64,000 nt of DNA. Origin: Tildeniella torsiva UHER 1998/13D (GTDB taxonomy: Bacteria; Cyanobacteriota; Cyanobacteriia; Phormidesmidales; Phormidesmidaceae). Under the pieces are notes generated by a model, which was not told where the DNA came from, ran no database searches, and worked only from the letters and a program-made list of their open reading frames with translations. The DNA is taken from the NCBI GenBank assembly GCA_019358835.1, contig JAHHIH010000001.1, positions 512,960-576,959 of the forward strand, given 5' to 3'. Below, piece after piece: positions 36,756-46,466 of this stretch (positions are counted from its first letter, which is position 1; every line of letters starts with the position of its first letter). Position numbers and translations under genes: made by a program.

Positions 36756-37305
36756 ATCATGGTCCAGATACTAACCTAGTCGGTTTCGCCGCCGTGATGG
36801 TGACTCTGATTAAATCTGATCAAATCGGTGGCAGCTCGAAAATCGGCTCCTCTGCCCTAAGTCTTAGGATTATTTAGTGAGCCGGGCGGTAAGCCTCAGT
36901 AGTTATCGTCCTTGGGTCTAACGTTTACGACAGCAGAGATAGATTTTGCCCTGTTTTAGCAGCGCACGCTCCGAAAACAGAGGGCAGAGATGCATTTAGA
37001 CCTGAAATGGTTTTTGCCATAAGCTGAACCTTTGGTGCGGGGGGTAGGCGATGGGAAATAGGCAGTGGAAGCGACCTCCATCTCCTAAAGGCTCGTATTC
37101 TTCGCGCTTGGGTTCTGAATTTTGTCCAGGCATGGCGGAATGTGGCTGTTTCTCTTTTTGGGCAGGCAGGCCTAAAAACATTACGGAAACCGTAGACGCT
37201 GTTCAAAGGGCCGCTAAAAATCGTATGGTTTTCCCAGGGATGCCGCCCCTCTATAGCGGCTTTCGTCTAACGTTATTTGTGTTCGCAAGAGATTTAGCAT
37301 CGTCT
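36756..37305 (+). other. Intergenic region upstream of acs
   Basis: About 550 bp without a supported gene. The acs frame is open back to 37051 but that extension has no family match and atypical composition. Promoter elements could not be assigned by eye. Confidence 0.5.
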
Positions 37306-39273
37306 ATGGCTTCCCCCACCATCGAATCGATTCTCCACGAAAACCGTCTGTTTTCCCCCGCCGATGGGTTTGTTCAAGACGCATCGATTAAGAGCCTAGA
37401 AGAGTATCATGCCCTGGCCGAGCGGGCGGCGGCAGATCCGGCTCAGTTTTGGGCAGAACTGGCCAGCCAGGAGCTGCACTGGTTTAAGACTTGGGACACG
37501 GTGCTCGACTGGCAGCCGCCCTTTGCCAAGTGGTTTGTGGGGGGCAAAATCAATATTTCCTACAACTGTTTAGATCGCCACCTCACCACCTGGCGACGCA
37601 ACAAAGCCGCCCTAATCTGGGAAGGCGAACCGGGCGACAGCCGCACCCTAACCTACGCCCAGCTGCACCGGGAGGTGTGTCAGGTGGCCAATGTGCTCAA
37701 GGGGCTAGGGGTGAAAAAGGGCGATCGCGTGGGTATCTATATGCCGATGGTGCCGGAGGCGTCGATCGCCATGCTCGCCTGCGCCCGCATCGGTGCGCCC
37801 CACACCGTCATCTTCGGCGGCTTTAGCGCCGAGGCGCTCAAAGATCGCCTCAACGATGCCGAGGCCAAGGTGGTGATCACCGCCGACGGCGGCTTTCGCA
37901 AAGACAAGATTGTGCCGCTCAAAGCGGCGGTAGATCAGGCCCTGGCCGACGGTGCGGTGCCCAGCGTGTCTAGCGTGCTGGTGGTGCAGCGCACCAAAGA
38001 AGATATTCCCATGGTGGAGGGCCGCGACCACTGGTGGCACGAACTCCAGGCCACCGCCTCGGCCCACTGTCCGCCAGAGGAAATGGACGCCGAAGACCTG
38101 CTGTTTATTCTCTACACCAGCGGCACGACGGGCAAGCCCAAGGGGGTGGTGCACACCACGGGCGGCTACAACCTCTACACCCACACCACCTTTAAATGGG
38201 CCTTTGACATCAAAGACACCGATGTCTACTGGTGCACCGCCGATGTCGGCTGGATTACCGGCCACAGCTACATTGTCTACGGCCCGCTGTCGAACGGGGC
38301 CACGGCGGTGATGTACGAAGGGGTGCCCCGGCCCTCGAACCCCGGCTGCTTTTGGGACGTGATTGAAAAGTACGGCGTCACCATTTTCTACACCGCTCCC
38401 ACCGCCATTCGCGCCTTCATTAAAATGGGCGACGAGCTGCCCAAGGCGCGGGATCTGTCGTCGCTGCGCCTGCTGGGCACCGTGGGCGAACCCATCAACC
38501 CCGAAGCCTGGATGTGGTACCACCAGGTAATCGGCGGCGAGCGTTGCCCAATTGTCGATACCTGGTGGCAGACGGAGACCGGCGGCTTTATGATTACGCC
38601 GCTGCCAGGGGCCATACCCACCAAGCCCGGTTCAGCCACCCTGCCCTTCCCAGGCATTTTGGCCGACGTGGTGGACTTGGACGGCACCCCCGTACCCGCT
38701 GGCGAGGGCGGCTATTTGGTCATCAAGCACCCCTGGCCCAGCATGATGCGCACGGTCTACGGCGACGACGATCGCTACCGCCGCACCTACTGGGAGCATA
38801 TTGCCCCGATTGACGGCCAGTACCTGTATTTTGCCGGTGACGGTGCCCGTAAAGATGCCGACGGCTACTTTTGGGTGATGGGCCGGGTAGATGACGTAAT
38901 CAGCGTGTCGGGCCACCGCCTGGGCACCATGGAGGTGGAGTCAGCCCTGGTGTCTCACCCGGCGGTGGCCGAGGCCGCTGTGGTGGGCCGTAAAGACGAG
39001 ATTAAGGGGGAAGACATCTTTGCTTTTGTCATTTTAGAGGGGCACTACAGCCCCAGCGATGAGCTTAAGCAAGAGCTGATCCAGCATGTGGTGAAAGAAA
39101 TTGGCGCGATCGCCCGGCCCGGCGAAATTAAATTTGCCGACGCGCTGCCCAAGACGCGATCGGGCAAAATTATTCGCCGCTTTTTGCGCAATTTGGCCAG
39201 CGGCGAGGCGATCGCAGGCGATGCCTCCACCATGGAAGATCAAAGCGTGCTCGATCAGCTTCGCCAGGGTTAG
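37306..39273 (+). CDS. acs: Acetyl-CoA synthetase
   Basis: Converts acetate, ATP and CoA to acetyl-CoA, AMP and PPi. Adenylate-forming motifs: [19 protein letters not shown] near residue 270, [10 protein letters not shown] near 420, and the C-terminal [12 protein letters not shown] whose Lys is the usual acetylation-controlled catalytic residue. The ATG at 37306 ([10 protein letters not shown]) gives 655 aa, the family length; an in-frame ATG at 37051 would add 85 residues with no counterpart. A strong terminator follows. Confidence 0.95.
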   Translation: MASPTIESILHENRLFSPADGFVQDASIKSLEEYHALAERAAADPAQFWAELASQELHWFKTWDTVLDWQPPFAKWFVGGKINISYNCLDRHLTTWRRNKAALIWEGEPGDSRTLTYAQLHREVCQVANVLKGLGVKKGDRVGIYMPMVPEASIAMLACARIGAPHTVIFGGFSAEALKDRLNDAEAKVVITADGGFRKDKIVPLKAAVDQALADGAVPSVSSVLVVQRTKEDIPMVEGRDHWWHELQATASAHCPPEEMDAEDLLFILYTSGTTGKPKGVVHTTGGYNLYTHTTFKWAFDIKDTDVYWCTADVGWITGHSYIVYGPLSNGATAVMYEGVPRPSNPGCFWDVIEKYGVTIFYTAPTAIRAFIKMGDELPKARDLSSLRLLGTVGEPINPEAWMWYHQVIGGERCPIVDTWWQTETGGFMITPLPGAIPTKPGSATLPFPGILADVVDLDGTPVPAGEGGYLVIKHPWPSMMRTVYGDDDRYRRTYWEHIAPIDGQYLYFAGDGARKDADGYFWVMGRVDDVISVSGHRLGTMEVESALVSHPAVAEAAVVGRKDEIKGEDIFAFVILEGHYSPSDELKQELIQHVVKEIGAIARPGEIKFADALPKTRSGKIIRRFLRNLASGEAIAGDASTMEDQSVLDQLRQG

Positions 39274-39309
39274 CCCTCAGTCAGTTGATCAAGCCTAGGG
39301 TTTCGCAGT

Positions 39310-39354
39310 AAAAGCGCAGCGTCCTCGTTTAAGAACTGACGACGCTGCGCTTTT
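39310..39354 (+). terminator. Terminator of acs
   Basis: AAAAGCGCAGCGTC (39310-39323) and GACGCTGCGCTTTT (39341-39354) form a 14-bp perfect stem with a 17-nt loop, ending in a short T-run on the plus strand. Confidence 0.8.
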
Positions 39355-40254
39355 GCCATGCTGGGTTTTTGGTCTGTTTCCCGAAAACTTGCCCTCTCGG
39401 CAAAACAGTACGGCTCAGAATAATTGATTGCAGCCCAGAACAATTGAGCGCAGAAGGCACTTCTTGTCAGATTCGTTACTAATAGGATATTTTTTACCTC
39501 TATCTAAAGATAGATCTACCCTGCTCTTCCCGGTTTTTAGGCTGACGGTGGGGGAGATCGCCTTGTTAGCTATTTTCAGAAGTAAATAGCATTACCTGCA
39601 GGCCCGCTTGAGCCGACGACTGCCTATTGGGCAATTGTCGGTAGCGCCCTGGCACCGGGTAAAGACAACGTGCTAAAAGGGCTTTCTACAGCTTAGGGAG
39701 CTGGGTTTATACCTAAGCCGCAACACCTCAGCAAAAGTTTTGGGAAATCGACGACTTCGGTGCCTTTGGTACAAGCACTGTTCTGCCTAGAGTCGTTTAC
39801 CCCAAACAGGCAAAGCATCTCTCACGCAAATTTCAAGCAGACAGCCGGTTCATTTTTCCACAGGATAGGGCCAAGAATGGAGCGGTCAGGCCACTGCACA
39901 GATCGTTAACCTGCCATTAGAAGCAAACGAGTTTATCCAAATACTTGCCCGCAAAACCAAACATCCTGACTATAGAGTCGTGCTAAATCCTCACAGCGCA
40001 GCTTCTTCAAAGCTGTCATGCGCCCAGGGTAGACAATAAGCACATGAAGAAAATCAGCAAAAGCTGATCTAACTCGTTCATTTTTAGGTGACAGCTTCTG
40101 AGAGCGTGACTATAATTAGTTGTGCGAATAGGCAGATTTATTTGCTATTATTCATCTGCTATTACGCAATGGTCGTTAACCTTATTACCCCAAGGGTCGG
40201 CCCGCTGTTTTTCAGCACTTAGCTTCACGTCTTACACAAGGATTTTCCCTGACA
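39355..40254 (+). other. 0.9 kb gene desert before cyAbrB gene, possible gene remnants
   Basis: No intact gene. Composition is closer to 50% GC than the flanks. Two stop-free stretches on the plus strand in different frames adjoin each other (39717-39920, 67 codons; 39869-40039, 56 codons) and read like protein (AATPQQKFWEIDDFGAFG and QIVNLPLEANEFIQILARKT). They lack a start and match no family I know. They may be a decayed, frameshifted gene. The last ~150 bp should hold the promoter and 5' leader of the AbrB gene. Confidence 0.4.
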
Positions 40255-40635
40255 ATGGCAGAAAAACCAACTCCCCTGACCGGCAAAGCATTGCTCCAAA
40301 AGGTTAAGGATCTCTCTAACTTAACCAAGCGTGAAACCGCCAAAGAATGCGGCTACTACACCCTAACCAAAGATAATCAGGTACGGGTTAATCTGTCTGG
40401 CTTTTACGACGCGCTGCTAGAGGCCAAAGGTATCAACCTTGACCCTGAAAGCAGCAAAGATGGCCGGGGTCGCGAACCCACCTATCGGGTAAGCGTCCAC
40501 AAAAATGGTCAGATTGTTATTGGGGCTACCTACACCCAAGAAATGGGCCTCAAGTCTGGCGACGAGTTTGAAATTAAGCTCGGCTACAAGCACATTCACC
40601 TGAAGCAGCTCGATGCCGACTCTGATGAAGAGTAG
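40255..40635 (+). CDS. Cyanobacterial AbrB-type transcriptional regulator (cyAbrB)
   Basis: A 126-aa cyAbrB protein, a DNA-binding regulator universal in cyanobacteria that influences carbon/nitrogen balance and carbon-uptake genes. Conserved blocks: TGKALLQKVKDLSNLTKRETAKECGYY at the N-terminus, RVNLSGFYDALLEAKG, and the C-terminal AbrB fold GDEFEIKLGYKHIHLKQL. In cyAbrB the DNA-binding domain is C-terminal, unlike Bacillus AbrB. An acidic tail (DADSDEE) closes the protein. It is monocistronic with a long leader. Confidence 0.92.
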   Translation: MAEKPTPLTGKALLQKVKDLSNLTKRETAKECGYYTLTKDNQVRVNLSGFYDALLEAKGINLDPESSKDGRGREPTYRVSVHKNGQIVIGATYTQEMGLKSGDEFEIKLGYKHIHLKQLDADSDEE

Positions 40636-40709
40636 TCCTGATACACCATGACAAGCCTGTCGGTGAATATGTTAGCGATCGCGCATCTAATTGTTTTTTT
40701 TTAAGCTGG

Positions 40710-41534
40710 ATGGCCCTGGGCATTCCAGCCGGTCTCCTAGTTGCGCGCATAGCTCACATTCCGCTCGCCTACCCCGTGGCTCCGCAGCACAAATTACCCC
40801 TGTTGCTGCCCCTTTATTTACTTGCCCCTGCAGCGGTGGAGGTGCACCGTCGCTTTACCGCTAGCACCTGGTCAGCCTACGGCATTGCCTGGGATGGGCC
40901 GTTTGCTAAAGCCGCAGCGGCAGGGTTTGGGGTGGCCGCTGGCGGGGTGGTTCTCCTGGTGGCGTTGCAGGTGGGGCTAGGATGGCGGCGATGGCAGGCT
41001 CCTGGGCAGACTGTAGACCCAACCGGGCCAAGTCTTTCCCCGGCAAACTCCGATGGTGCCAGCATTAATCCTAAAACCATACCCAGTCCCTCGCCAGGGG
41101 TAGTGCTGCTTGCAGTGCTGCCCCTGGCGCTGTTTGTGGGCTGGATTGAAGAGCTGATATTTCGCGGCGTGTTGGTCAACGGGCTGGGGCAGGCGTTGCC
41201 GATCGGGCCAATGGCGATTGCCGTCTGCCTGATTTTTGCCCTCTCTCACCTGGTGTGGGATGGCCCCGCTGGAGCGCCCCAGCTGCCGGGGCTGGCGATT
41301 ATGGGAGCGGTGCTGCTGCTGGCCCGCTGGGCTACAGGCGGCAGCTTGGGCTTAGCTTGGGGGCTACACGCCGGATGGGTGTTTGCGATCGCCGCCATCG
41401 ACGCCCTGGCCTTGCTGAAGCCCGGCAAGGCCGAACCTGCCTGGCTGGTGGGGCTACCCGATCAGCCGCTGACGGGTCTGCTACCCCTGGGGTTGTTGGT
41501 GCTTACAGGGGTGGGGGTTTGGGCTTTGGGGTAG
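40710..41534 (+). CDS. CPBP-family intramembrane glutamic endopeptidase
   Basis: A 274-aa polytopic protein with about seven hydrophobic helices. The CPBP (CaaX protease/bacteriocin-processing, Abi) motifs are present: EELIFRGVLVNGL with the catalytic Glu pair, then FALSHLVWD and WGLHAGWVFAI with the two His positions. A ~45-residue polar insertion (residues ~97-130) separates helices 3 and 4. Substrates of cyanobacterial members are mostly unknown. The frame is open further upstream but without a start codon until 40710. Confidence 0.85.
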   Translation: MALGIPAGLLVARIAHIPLAYPVAPQHKLPLLLPLYLLAPAAVEVHRRFTASTWSAYGIAWDGPFAKAAAAGFGVAAGGVVLLVALQVGLGWRRWQAPGQTVDPTGPSLSPANSDGASINPKTIPSPSPGVVLLAVLPLALFVGWIEELIFRGVLVNGLGQALPIGPMAIAVCLIFALSHLVWDGPAGAPQLPGLAIMGAVLLLARWATGGSLGLAWGLHAGWVFAIAAIDALALLKPGKAEPAWLVGLPDQPLTGLLPLGLLVLTGVGVWALG

Positions 41535-41583
41535 ACGGGTAGGTGGGTGGGTGAGTAGGTGATGGCTGAATCGACTGGACGGC

Positions 41584-42840
41584 TTAGGGGCGGTTCAGGG
41601 TGATGATGGTAATGGGGGTGAGGGGTTGCCAGCGGGTCAGTGACCCGACTTGAACCCCCTGCTGCACCTGAATTTGACGCAGCTCTGCTAGCCAAGAGAA
41701 TTGACTATCTGCCGTTCCCTTGGCCCAGTCCAGTACCGTGCTGGTGTGCTCTAGGGTGGCCAAGGCGAGGACGATGCAGCCCTGGGGACGGATTCGCTGA
41801 GCGCATCGATCTAGAATTTCGCCTAGGTGGCCGCCGCTGCCGCCGATAAAGATGCGATCGGGGTCCGGCAGAGAGGTCAGGGCGTCCGGGGCCGTCCCGT
41901 AGATGGGATGCAAATTGGCGTTGCCTAAACAGCGATGGTTTTGCTGAATTAAGCTGTGGCCAGCGGCGGTTTTCTCAATGGCGTAGACCTGGGCGGTAGG
42001 GCAGAGGCGGTTGATTTCAACACTGACGGAGCCGGTACCGGCTCCAATATCCCAAATAACCTGCCCTGGTCTCGGGTCTAGGTCAGCCAAAATTTGAATG
42101 CGAATGTCGCGCTTGGTAATCAGGCCGGGGCGATCGCTAAAGGTGGCAAAGGCGCGATCGGGTAGGCCAATCAGCGGCAGGTTTTCTGGGTCGAGCCCGG
42201 CCTCGCGCTGCCGCTCAAGCACCACTACATTGAGCGCCGCAAAAGTTTTGCCTGCCGTAGTCTCAGGCGTCAAGCGGTGAATGGTTTCGGTGTCATCCCC
42301 CAGATTTTCACAGATGGTCAGGCGATAGCTATAGGGCAACCCTAGCGTGAGAATGAGCTGCCCCAAAACAGTCGGATTGTGGGTCGGGTCGGTGAGCACC
42401 GCAATCAGCGCATCCCCTCGCCGCAGGGCGGTAGTGAGTTCTTCGGTAGATCGGCCGTGGGCGCTGATCAGCGTGGCCCCCTGCCAGGGAAGTTTGAGCC
42501 GACTAAAGGCCAGCTGCACCGCGCTCAGGTGGGGATGAAAGGTCAGACTCTCGGCGGACAAGTGGTCGAGCAGCAACCGCCCCAGGCCAAAAAAGAGCGG
42601 GTCGCCCGAGGCCAAAACCACCGCGATACCAGGTTTAGCAGCCTCCAGCCAGCGACGGAGGCGATCGAGGCTTGCTTTGAGATCGCCTAAAACCCAGGTT
42701 TCGGCCACCGCGTCGGGAAAGTAGCTGAGATGTCGGGGACTGCCCACCAGCACCGCCGCCTGGTCAACCAGTTGCAACAGCTTAGGCGACAGCCCCTCTC
42801 GCCCATCCAACCCGATCCCCACCACTTGAATTGGGGTCAT
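41584..42840 (-). CDS. cobL: Precorrin-6Y C5,15-methyltransferase (decarboxylating), CbiE-CbiT fusion
   Basis: Bifunctional corrin-ring enzyme of cobalamin biosynthesis. Residues 1-~200 are the CbiE tetrapyrrole methylase (VVGIGLDGREGLS, ASGDPLFFGLGR). Residues ~235-418 are the CbiT Rossmann methyltransferase that also decarboxylates (VIWDIGAGTGSVSVEI, RIFIGGSGGHLGEIL). Length 418 aa is typical for fused CobL. Its ATG overlaps the cobH stop by 4 bp, so the two are translationally coupled. Confidence 0.94.
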   Translation of the reverse strand: MTPIQVVGIGLDGREGLSPKLLQLVDQAAVLVGSPRHLSYFPDAVAETWVLGDLKASLDRLRRWLEAAKPGIAVVLASGDPLFFGLGRLLLDHLSAESLTFHPHLSAVQLAFSRLKLPWQGATLISAHGRSTEELTTALRRGDALIAVLTDPTHNPTVLGQLILTLGLPYSYRLTICENLGDDTETIHRLTPETTAGKTFAALNVVVLERQREAGLDPENLPLIGLPDRAFATFSDRPGLITKRDIRIQILADLDPRPGQVIWDIGAGTGSVSVEINRLCPTAQVYAIEKTAAGHSLIQQNHRCLGNANLHPIYGTAPDALTSLPDPDRIFIGGSGGHLGEILDRCAQRIRPQGCIVLALATLEHTSTVLDWAKGTADSQFSWLAELRQIQVQQGVQVGSLTRWQPLTPITIITLNRP

Positions 42841-43454
42841 GGCTGCTGCTCCCAGGCCAGCACCAGCAGGGCGTTGAGAATGGCTGCCGCCACTGGCGAG
42901 CCGCCCTTGCGCCCCTCCACCCGAATCTGCGGCACCGAGGTCAGGGCCAAACGCTGCTTAGAGTCTTCTACCGCCACAAAGCCGACCGGCGCACCAATGA
43001 CTAATGCGGGGTGGGCCTGGGCTGAGGTGATGCGATCGCACAGCGCCATCAGAGCCGACGGCGCATTACCAATGGCCACCAGCGCGTTGGGATACTCCTC
43101 TAAACACCGCAGCAGCCCAGTTTCCGTGCGGGTGCGGCCCTCCTCTGGCGGCTCCCCCACCGTCACGGCGGTCAATAGCGGATTTTTGAACGTGCGCTCT
43201 ACCATGCCCACCACTCCCTGACGCACCATCGTCACATCCACAATAATGGGGCCACCTTGGGCGAGGTGGTAGGTGGCAGCGGCGATCGCCCCCTCCCCAA
43301 ACTTCACCAGCTCCTTAAACTCAAAATCAGCAGTACTGTGAATCACCCGCCGCACCACCGCATACTCCGCCGGAGTGAACCGGTGATCGCTCACTTCCCG
43401 ATCGATCAGCGCAAAACTTTCTTCTAAAATAGGGCTCTGCCACAACTGCGTCAT
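42837..43454 (-). CDS. cobH: Precorrin-8X methylmutase
   Basis: Moves a methyl group from C11 to C12 to give hydrogenobyrinate in corrin synthesis. The 205-aa sequence has the family segments VVRRVIHSTADFEF, VDVTMVRQGV, VAIGNAPSALMALCD and VGFVAVEDSK. First gene of the cobH-cobL pair. A C-rich, G-poor stretch lies between it and the divergent holA. Confidence 0.94.
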   Translation of the reverse strand: MTQLWQSPILEESFALIDREVSDHRFTPAEYAVVRRVIHSTADFEFKELVKFGEGAIAAATYHLAQGGPIIVDVTMVRQGVVGMVERTFKNPLLTAVTVGEPPEEGRTRTETGLLRCLEEYPNALVAIGNAPSALMALCDRITSAQAHPALVIGAPVGFVAVEDSKQRLALTSVPQIRVEGRKGGSPVAAAILNALLVLAWEQQP

Positions 43455-43596
43455 AAAATTCCTAAACCGTCCCTAGCCGTAACAACGTCCCAACCCAAGA
43501 CGTCCCATCATCCCACACACCCATCTCCCATCCCCTCACCTTCCCCATCCCCCCACTTACGCATCTACTCACCCACCCATCCACTCCACCCATCCC

Positions 43597-44583
43597 ATGC
43601 CCGCTTACTACTTCTGGGGCGACGACGACTTTGCCCTGCAAAAGGCCGTCCAAACCCTGCGCCAGCGCACCCTCAACGAGGCCTGGGCCAGCTTTAACTA
43701 CGATGTGGTGCCCGCCGAGGCGGCCAGCGGCCCGTCCCAGGCGCTCAACCAGGCGATGACGCCGCCCTTTGGCGAGGGCCAGCGGCTGGTGTGGTTGGCC
43801 AATACCAGCCTGGGGCAGCGCTGCCCAGAACCCGTCCTGGCCGAATTTGAGCGCACCCTGCCCCAGCTGCCCGACACCTCGGTGCTGTTGCTCACCAGCA
43901 CCGCTAAGCCCGATGGTCGGGCCAAATTTACAAAACTGTTTAAAACCTGGGGCGAGATCCGCGAGTTTGCCACCATCCCCCCCTGGAAAACCGACCAGAT
44001 TCACCAGCAGGTCGCCGCCGTAGCCAAAGAGCGGGGCATGAACCTGGAGTCTGGCACCCTCGATTTGCTGACCGAAGCGGTGGGCAACGACACCCGCCAG
44101 CTCCATTTGGAGCTAGAAAAGCTGGCCCTTTACTGGGGGGCCAACCCCCAGCCCATTCCCCCCGCCGTGGCCGCCGAGCTGGTGACGGTGTCAACCCAGA
44201 CCAGCCTCAAGTTAGCCCAGGCCCTCAAGCAGGGCGATACGCCCACCGCCCTGGGGTTGGTCAGCGACCTGCTCGATCGCAACGAGCCCACCCTGCGCAT
44301 TGTGGCCACGCTGGTCAGCCAGTTTCGGCTGTGGCTGTGGCTCAAGGCCCTGGCCGGGGTGGCCAGCGACGCCGAGGTGGCGGCGGCGGCGGAGATCGCT
44401 AACCCCAAGCGAATTTACTTCTTAAAACAAGAAGTGCGATCGCTGAGTCTCATCCAATTGCAACGGAGTCTGCCTTTGCTACTAGAATTAGAGTCTGATT
44501 TAAAGCAGGGCCGAGATGAACGCGCTACTCTACACACAAAAGTGATAGAACTTTGTCGAGTATTTAAACCCGGCGGTGCCTAG
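43597..44583 (+). CDS. holA: DNA polymerase III subunit delta
   Basis: Clamp-loader delta subunit that opens the beta sliding clamp. Starts MPAYYFWGDDDFALQKAV, as cyanobacterial HolA proteins do. The conserved VNNDTRQLHLELEKLALY-like block (GNDTRQLHLELEKLALYWG) and the C-terminal collar segment (LRIVATLVSQFRLWLW) are present. 328 aa, normal length. No ribosome site stands out in the C-rich leader. Confidence 0.93.
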   Translation: MPAYYFWGDDDFALQKAVQTLRQRTLNEAWASFNYDVVPAEAASGPSQALNQAMTPPFGEGQRLVWLANTSLGQRCPEPVLAEFERTLPQLPDTSVLLLTSTAKPDGRAKFTKLFKTWGEIREFATIPPWKTDQIHQQVAAVAKERGMNLESGTLDLLTEAVGNDTRQLHLELEKLALYWGANPQPIPPAVAAELVTVSTQTSLKLAQALKQGDTPTALGLVSDLLDRNEPTLRIVATLVSQFRLWLWLKALAGVASDAEVAAAAEIANPKRIYFLKQEVRSLSLIQLQRSLPLLLELESDLKQGRDERATLHTKVIELCRVFKPGGA

Positions 44584-44750
44584 CCTCGAAGCTGGAACTC
44601 GCAGGGGCGCTGTCCCGTCTGGGCTGTGAAGATTCGAGCGATCGCGCCAAGGGTGGCGTTTACCCAAGAAGAGCCTTGCTTTAGAAGCCTTCTTTTTTGT
44701 TGGAGCACAGGGCCATTCTGGTTAATACCAGCACAGGAGTTATAAACATA

Positions 44751-45275
44751 ATGATCCATTTATTGATTCACCCTTTATCTGCTCACCGTCGCACTGCTTT
44801 GGCCGCTGCGATCGCCAGCTTAACCGTGCTAGCCGGTGGCGCGGGCATTTCTATTCCTACGGCCACGGGCAACGTCACCTTAGGAGCTGCTGCCCAAGCC
44901 CAGGGCATTTCGGTCTCCTCTGAGGAAGTAACGGCCTACGCCGCCTCAATTCTTGAGATGGAGGCCCCACGCAACGAGGCCTTAAGCCAAATCAAGACCC
45001 TGCTAACCGGCACCAGCCACGACATCAGCAGCATCGATATGTCCTGCACTGGCACCGCCAACCTCAACCAGCTGCCCCGCAACCTGCGGGGCGACATCCG
45101 CACGATCATTGTCAACTACTGCAACCGGGCCAGCGACATTGTGCAGTCCAACGGGCTGCGGGGGGGGCGATTTAACCAGATCACGGCCGCCTATCCCCAA
45201 GATCAGGCCCTGGCCGAGCAAATTCGGGCGGCCATGGTACAGCTTCAGCAACAATCTGCCAATGGCACGGAATAA
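44751..45275 (+). CDS. DUF4168 domain-containing exported protein
   Basis: A 174-aa protein with an N-terminal signal or anchor helix ([19 protein letters not shown]) and a DUF4168-type helical domain: [19 protein letters not shown] near residue 60, two Cys ([16 protein letters not shown]) that could form a disulfide, and [18 protein letters not shown] at the end. The function of the family is unknown. AGGAG lies 12 nt before the ATG; a TTG at 44697 is a poorer alternative. Its stop overlaps the obgE ATG (TAATG), so the two are coupled. Confidence 0.8.
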   Translation: MIHLLIHPLSAHRRTALAAAIASLTVLAGGAGISIPTATGNVTLGAAAQAQGISVSSEEVTAYAASILEMEAPRNEALSQIKTLLTGTSHDISSIDMSCTGTANLNQLPRNLRGDIRTIIVNYCNRASDIVQSNGLRGGRFNQITAAYPQDQALAEQIRAAMVQLQQQSANGTE

Positions 45276-46321
45276 TGCAGTTTATTGACCAGGCTGAAGT
45301 TGACGTAATTGCCGGTGACGGCGGCGATGGTATCGTCGCCTTTCGGCGCGAAAAGTATGTTCCTGCGGGGGGGCCAGCCGGGGGCAACGGCGGCCCCGGT
45401 GGCTCAATCTATTTGCGGGCCACCCAGCAGCTCCAAACCCTGCTCGATTTTCGCTACGCCCACCGCTTTAAGGCCGACAACGGCCAGCGGGGTGGCCCCA
45501 AAAACATGACCGGTGCCGCTGGGGTCGATCTGTATCTAGATGTCCCCTGCGGCACCGCCATCTACGATGTCGCCACCGACGAGCTGATGGGCGATTTGGT
45601 CGAGCCTGACCAGCTGCTCTGCGTGGCCCAGGGAGGCAAGGGGGGCCTGGGCAACCGTCACTTTCTCAGCAACCGCAATCGGGCTCCAGAGCACGCCCTG
45701 CCCGGTCTGCCCGGCGAAGAGCGGCGGCTGCGCCTAGAGCTCAAGCTGCTGGCCGAGGTCGGCATTGTCGGCCTGCCCAACGCGGGCAAGTCAACCCTAA
45801 TTTCGGCCCTGTCGGCGGCGCGGCCCAAAATTGCCGACTACCCGTTTACTACTCTCATCCCCAACTTGGGCGTGGTGCGCCGTCCATCGGGGGACGGTAC
45901 CGTGTTTGCCGACATCCCTGGACTGATTGAAGGGGCGCACCAGGGGCTAGGGCTCGGCCACGAGTTTTTGCGCCACATTGAGCGCACCCGGCTGCTGCTG
46001 CATGTGGTCGATGCCACTGCTGAGCAGCCGGTCGAGAACTTCCACACCATCCAGCAGGAGCTGGCGGCCTACGGGCGCGATCTGAGCGATCGCCCCCAGG
46101 TGTTGGCCCTCAATAAAGTCGATGCCCTCACCCCCGAAGATTTAGCCGAGCTTATCCACCAGTTCGAAACCCTGGTGCCGGGGCCGGTGTACGGCATTTC
46201 AGCGGTGGCCGGTACGGGCTTAAGCCCCATGCTCCAGCAGATTTGGGATCGGCTCGACCAGGCCAAAGCCGCTGCCGCCGCTGATGCTGCCGCGTCGATA
46301 TTTGCCATCCCCCAAGACTGA
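45275..46321 (+). CDS. obgE: GTPase Obg
   Basis: Ribosome-associated GTPase needed for 50S assembly and stringent-type control. The N-terminal Obg fold is Gly-rich ([30 protein letters not shown]). The G domain shows G1 [11 protein letters not shown]3 [12 protein letters not shown] and G4 NKVD. 348 aa, no C-terminal OCT domain, usual for cyanobacteria. Confidence 0.96.
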   Translation: MQFIDQAEVDVIAGDGGDGIVAFRREKYVPAGGPAGGNGGPGGSIYLRATQQLQTLLDFRYAHRFKADNGQRGGPKNMTGAAGVDLYLDVPCGTAIYDVATDELMGDLVEPDQLLCVAQGGKGGLGNRHFLSNRNRAPEHALPGLPGEERRLRLELKLLAEVGIVGLPNAGKSTLISALSAARPKIADYPFTTLIPNLGVVRRPSGDGTVFADIPGLIEGAHQGLGLGHEFLRHIERTRLLLHVVDATAEQPVENFHTIQQELAAYGRDLSDRPQVLALNKVDALTPEDLAELIHQFETLVPGPVYGISAVAGTGLSPMLQQIWDRLDQAKAAAAADAAASIFAIPQD

Positions 46322-46466
46322 GCGCGATCGCACTTTACCCCCTACGCCCGTACCCAAAGCCCACCAACGGTACGTAAAGATACCGTTCTGCTCCCATCTA
46401 CCGTTACTTCAGCCATCCCCCTCGGGCATGCTAAGCCTGTGTTTTAACAGGGGTTAGGCTTTGGCC

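Noticed and set aside
37051..37305. 85-codon extension upstream of acs
   Set aside because: Acetyl-CoA synthetases start near [14 protein letters not shown] sequence; the extension looks noncoding.
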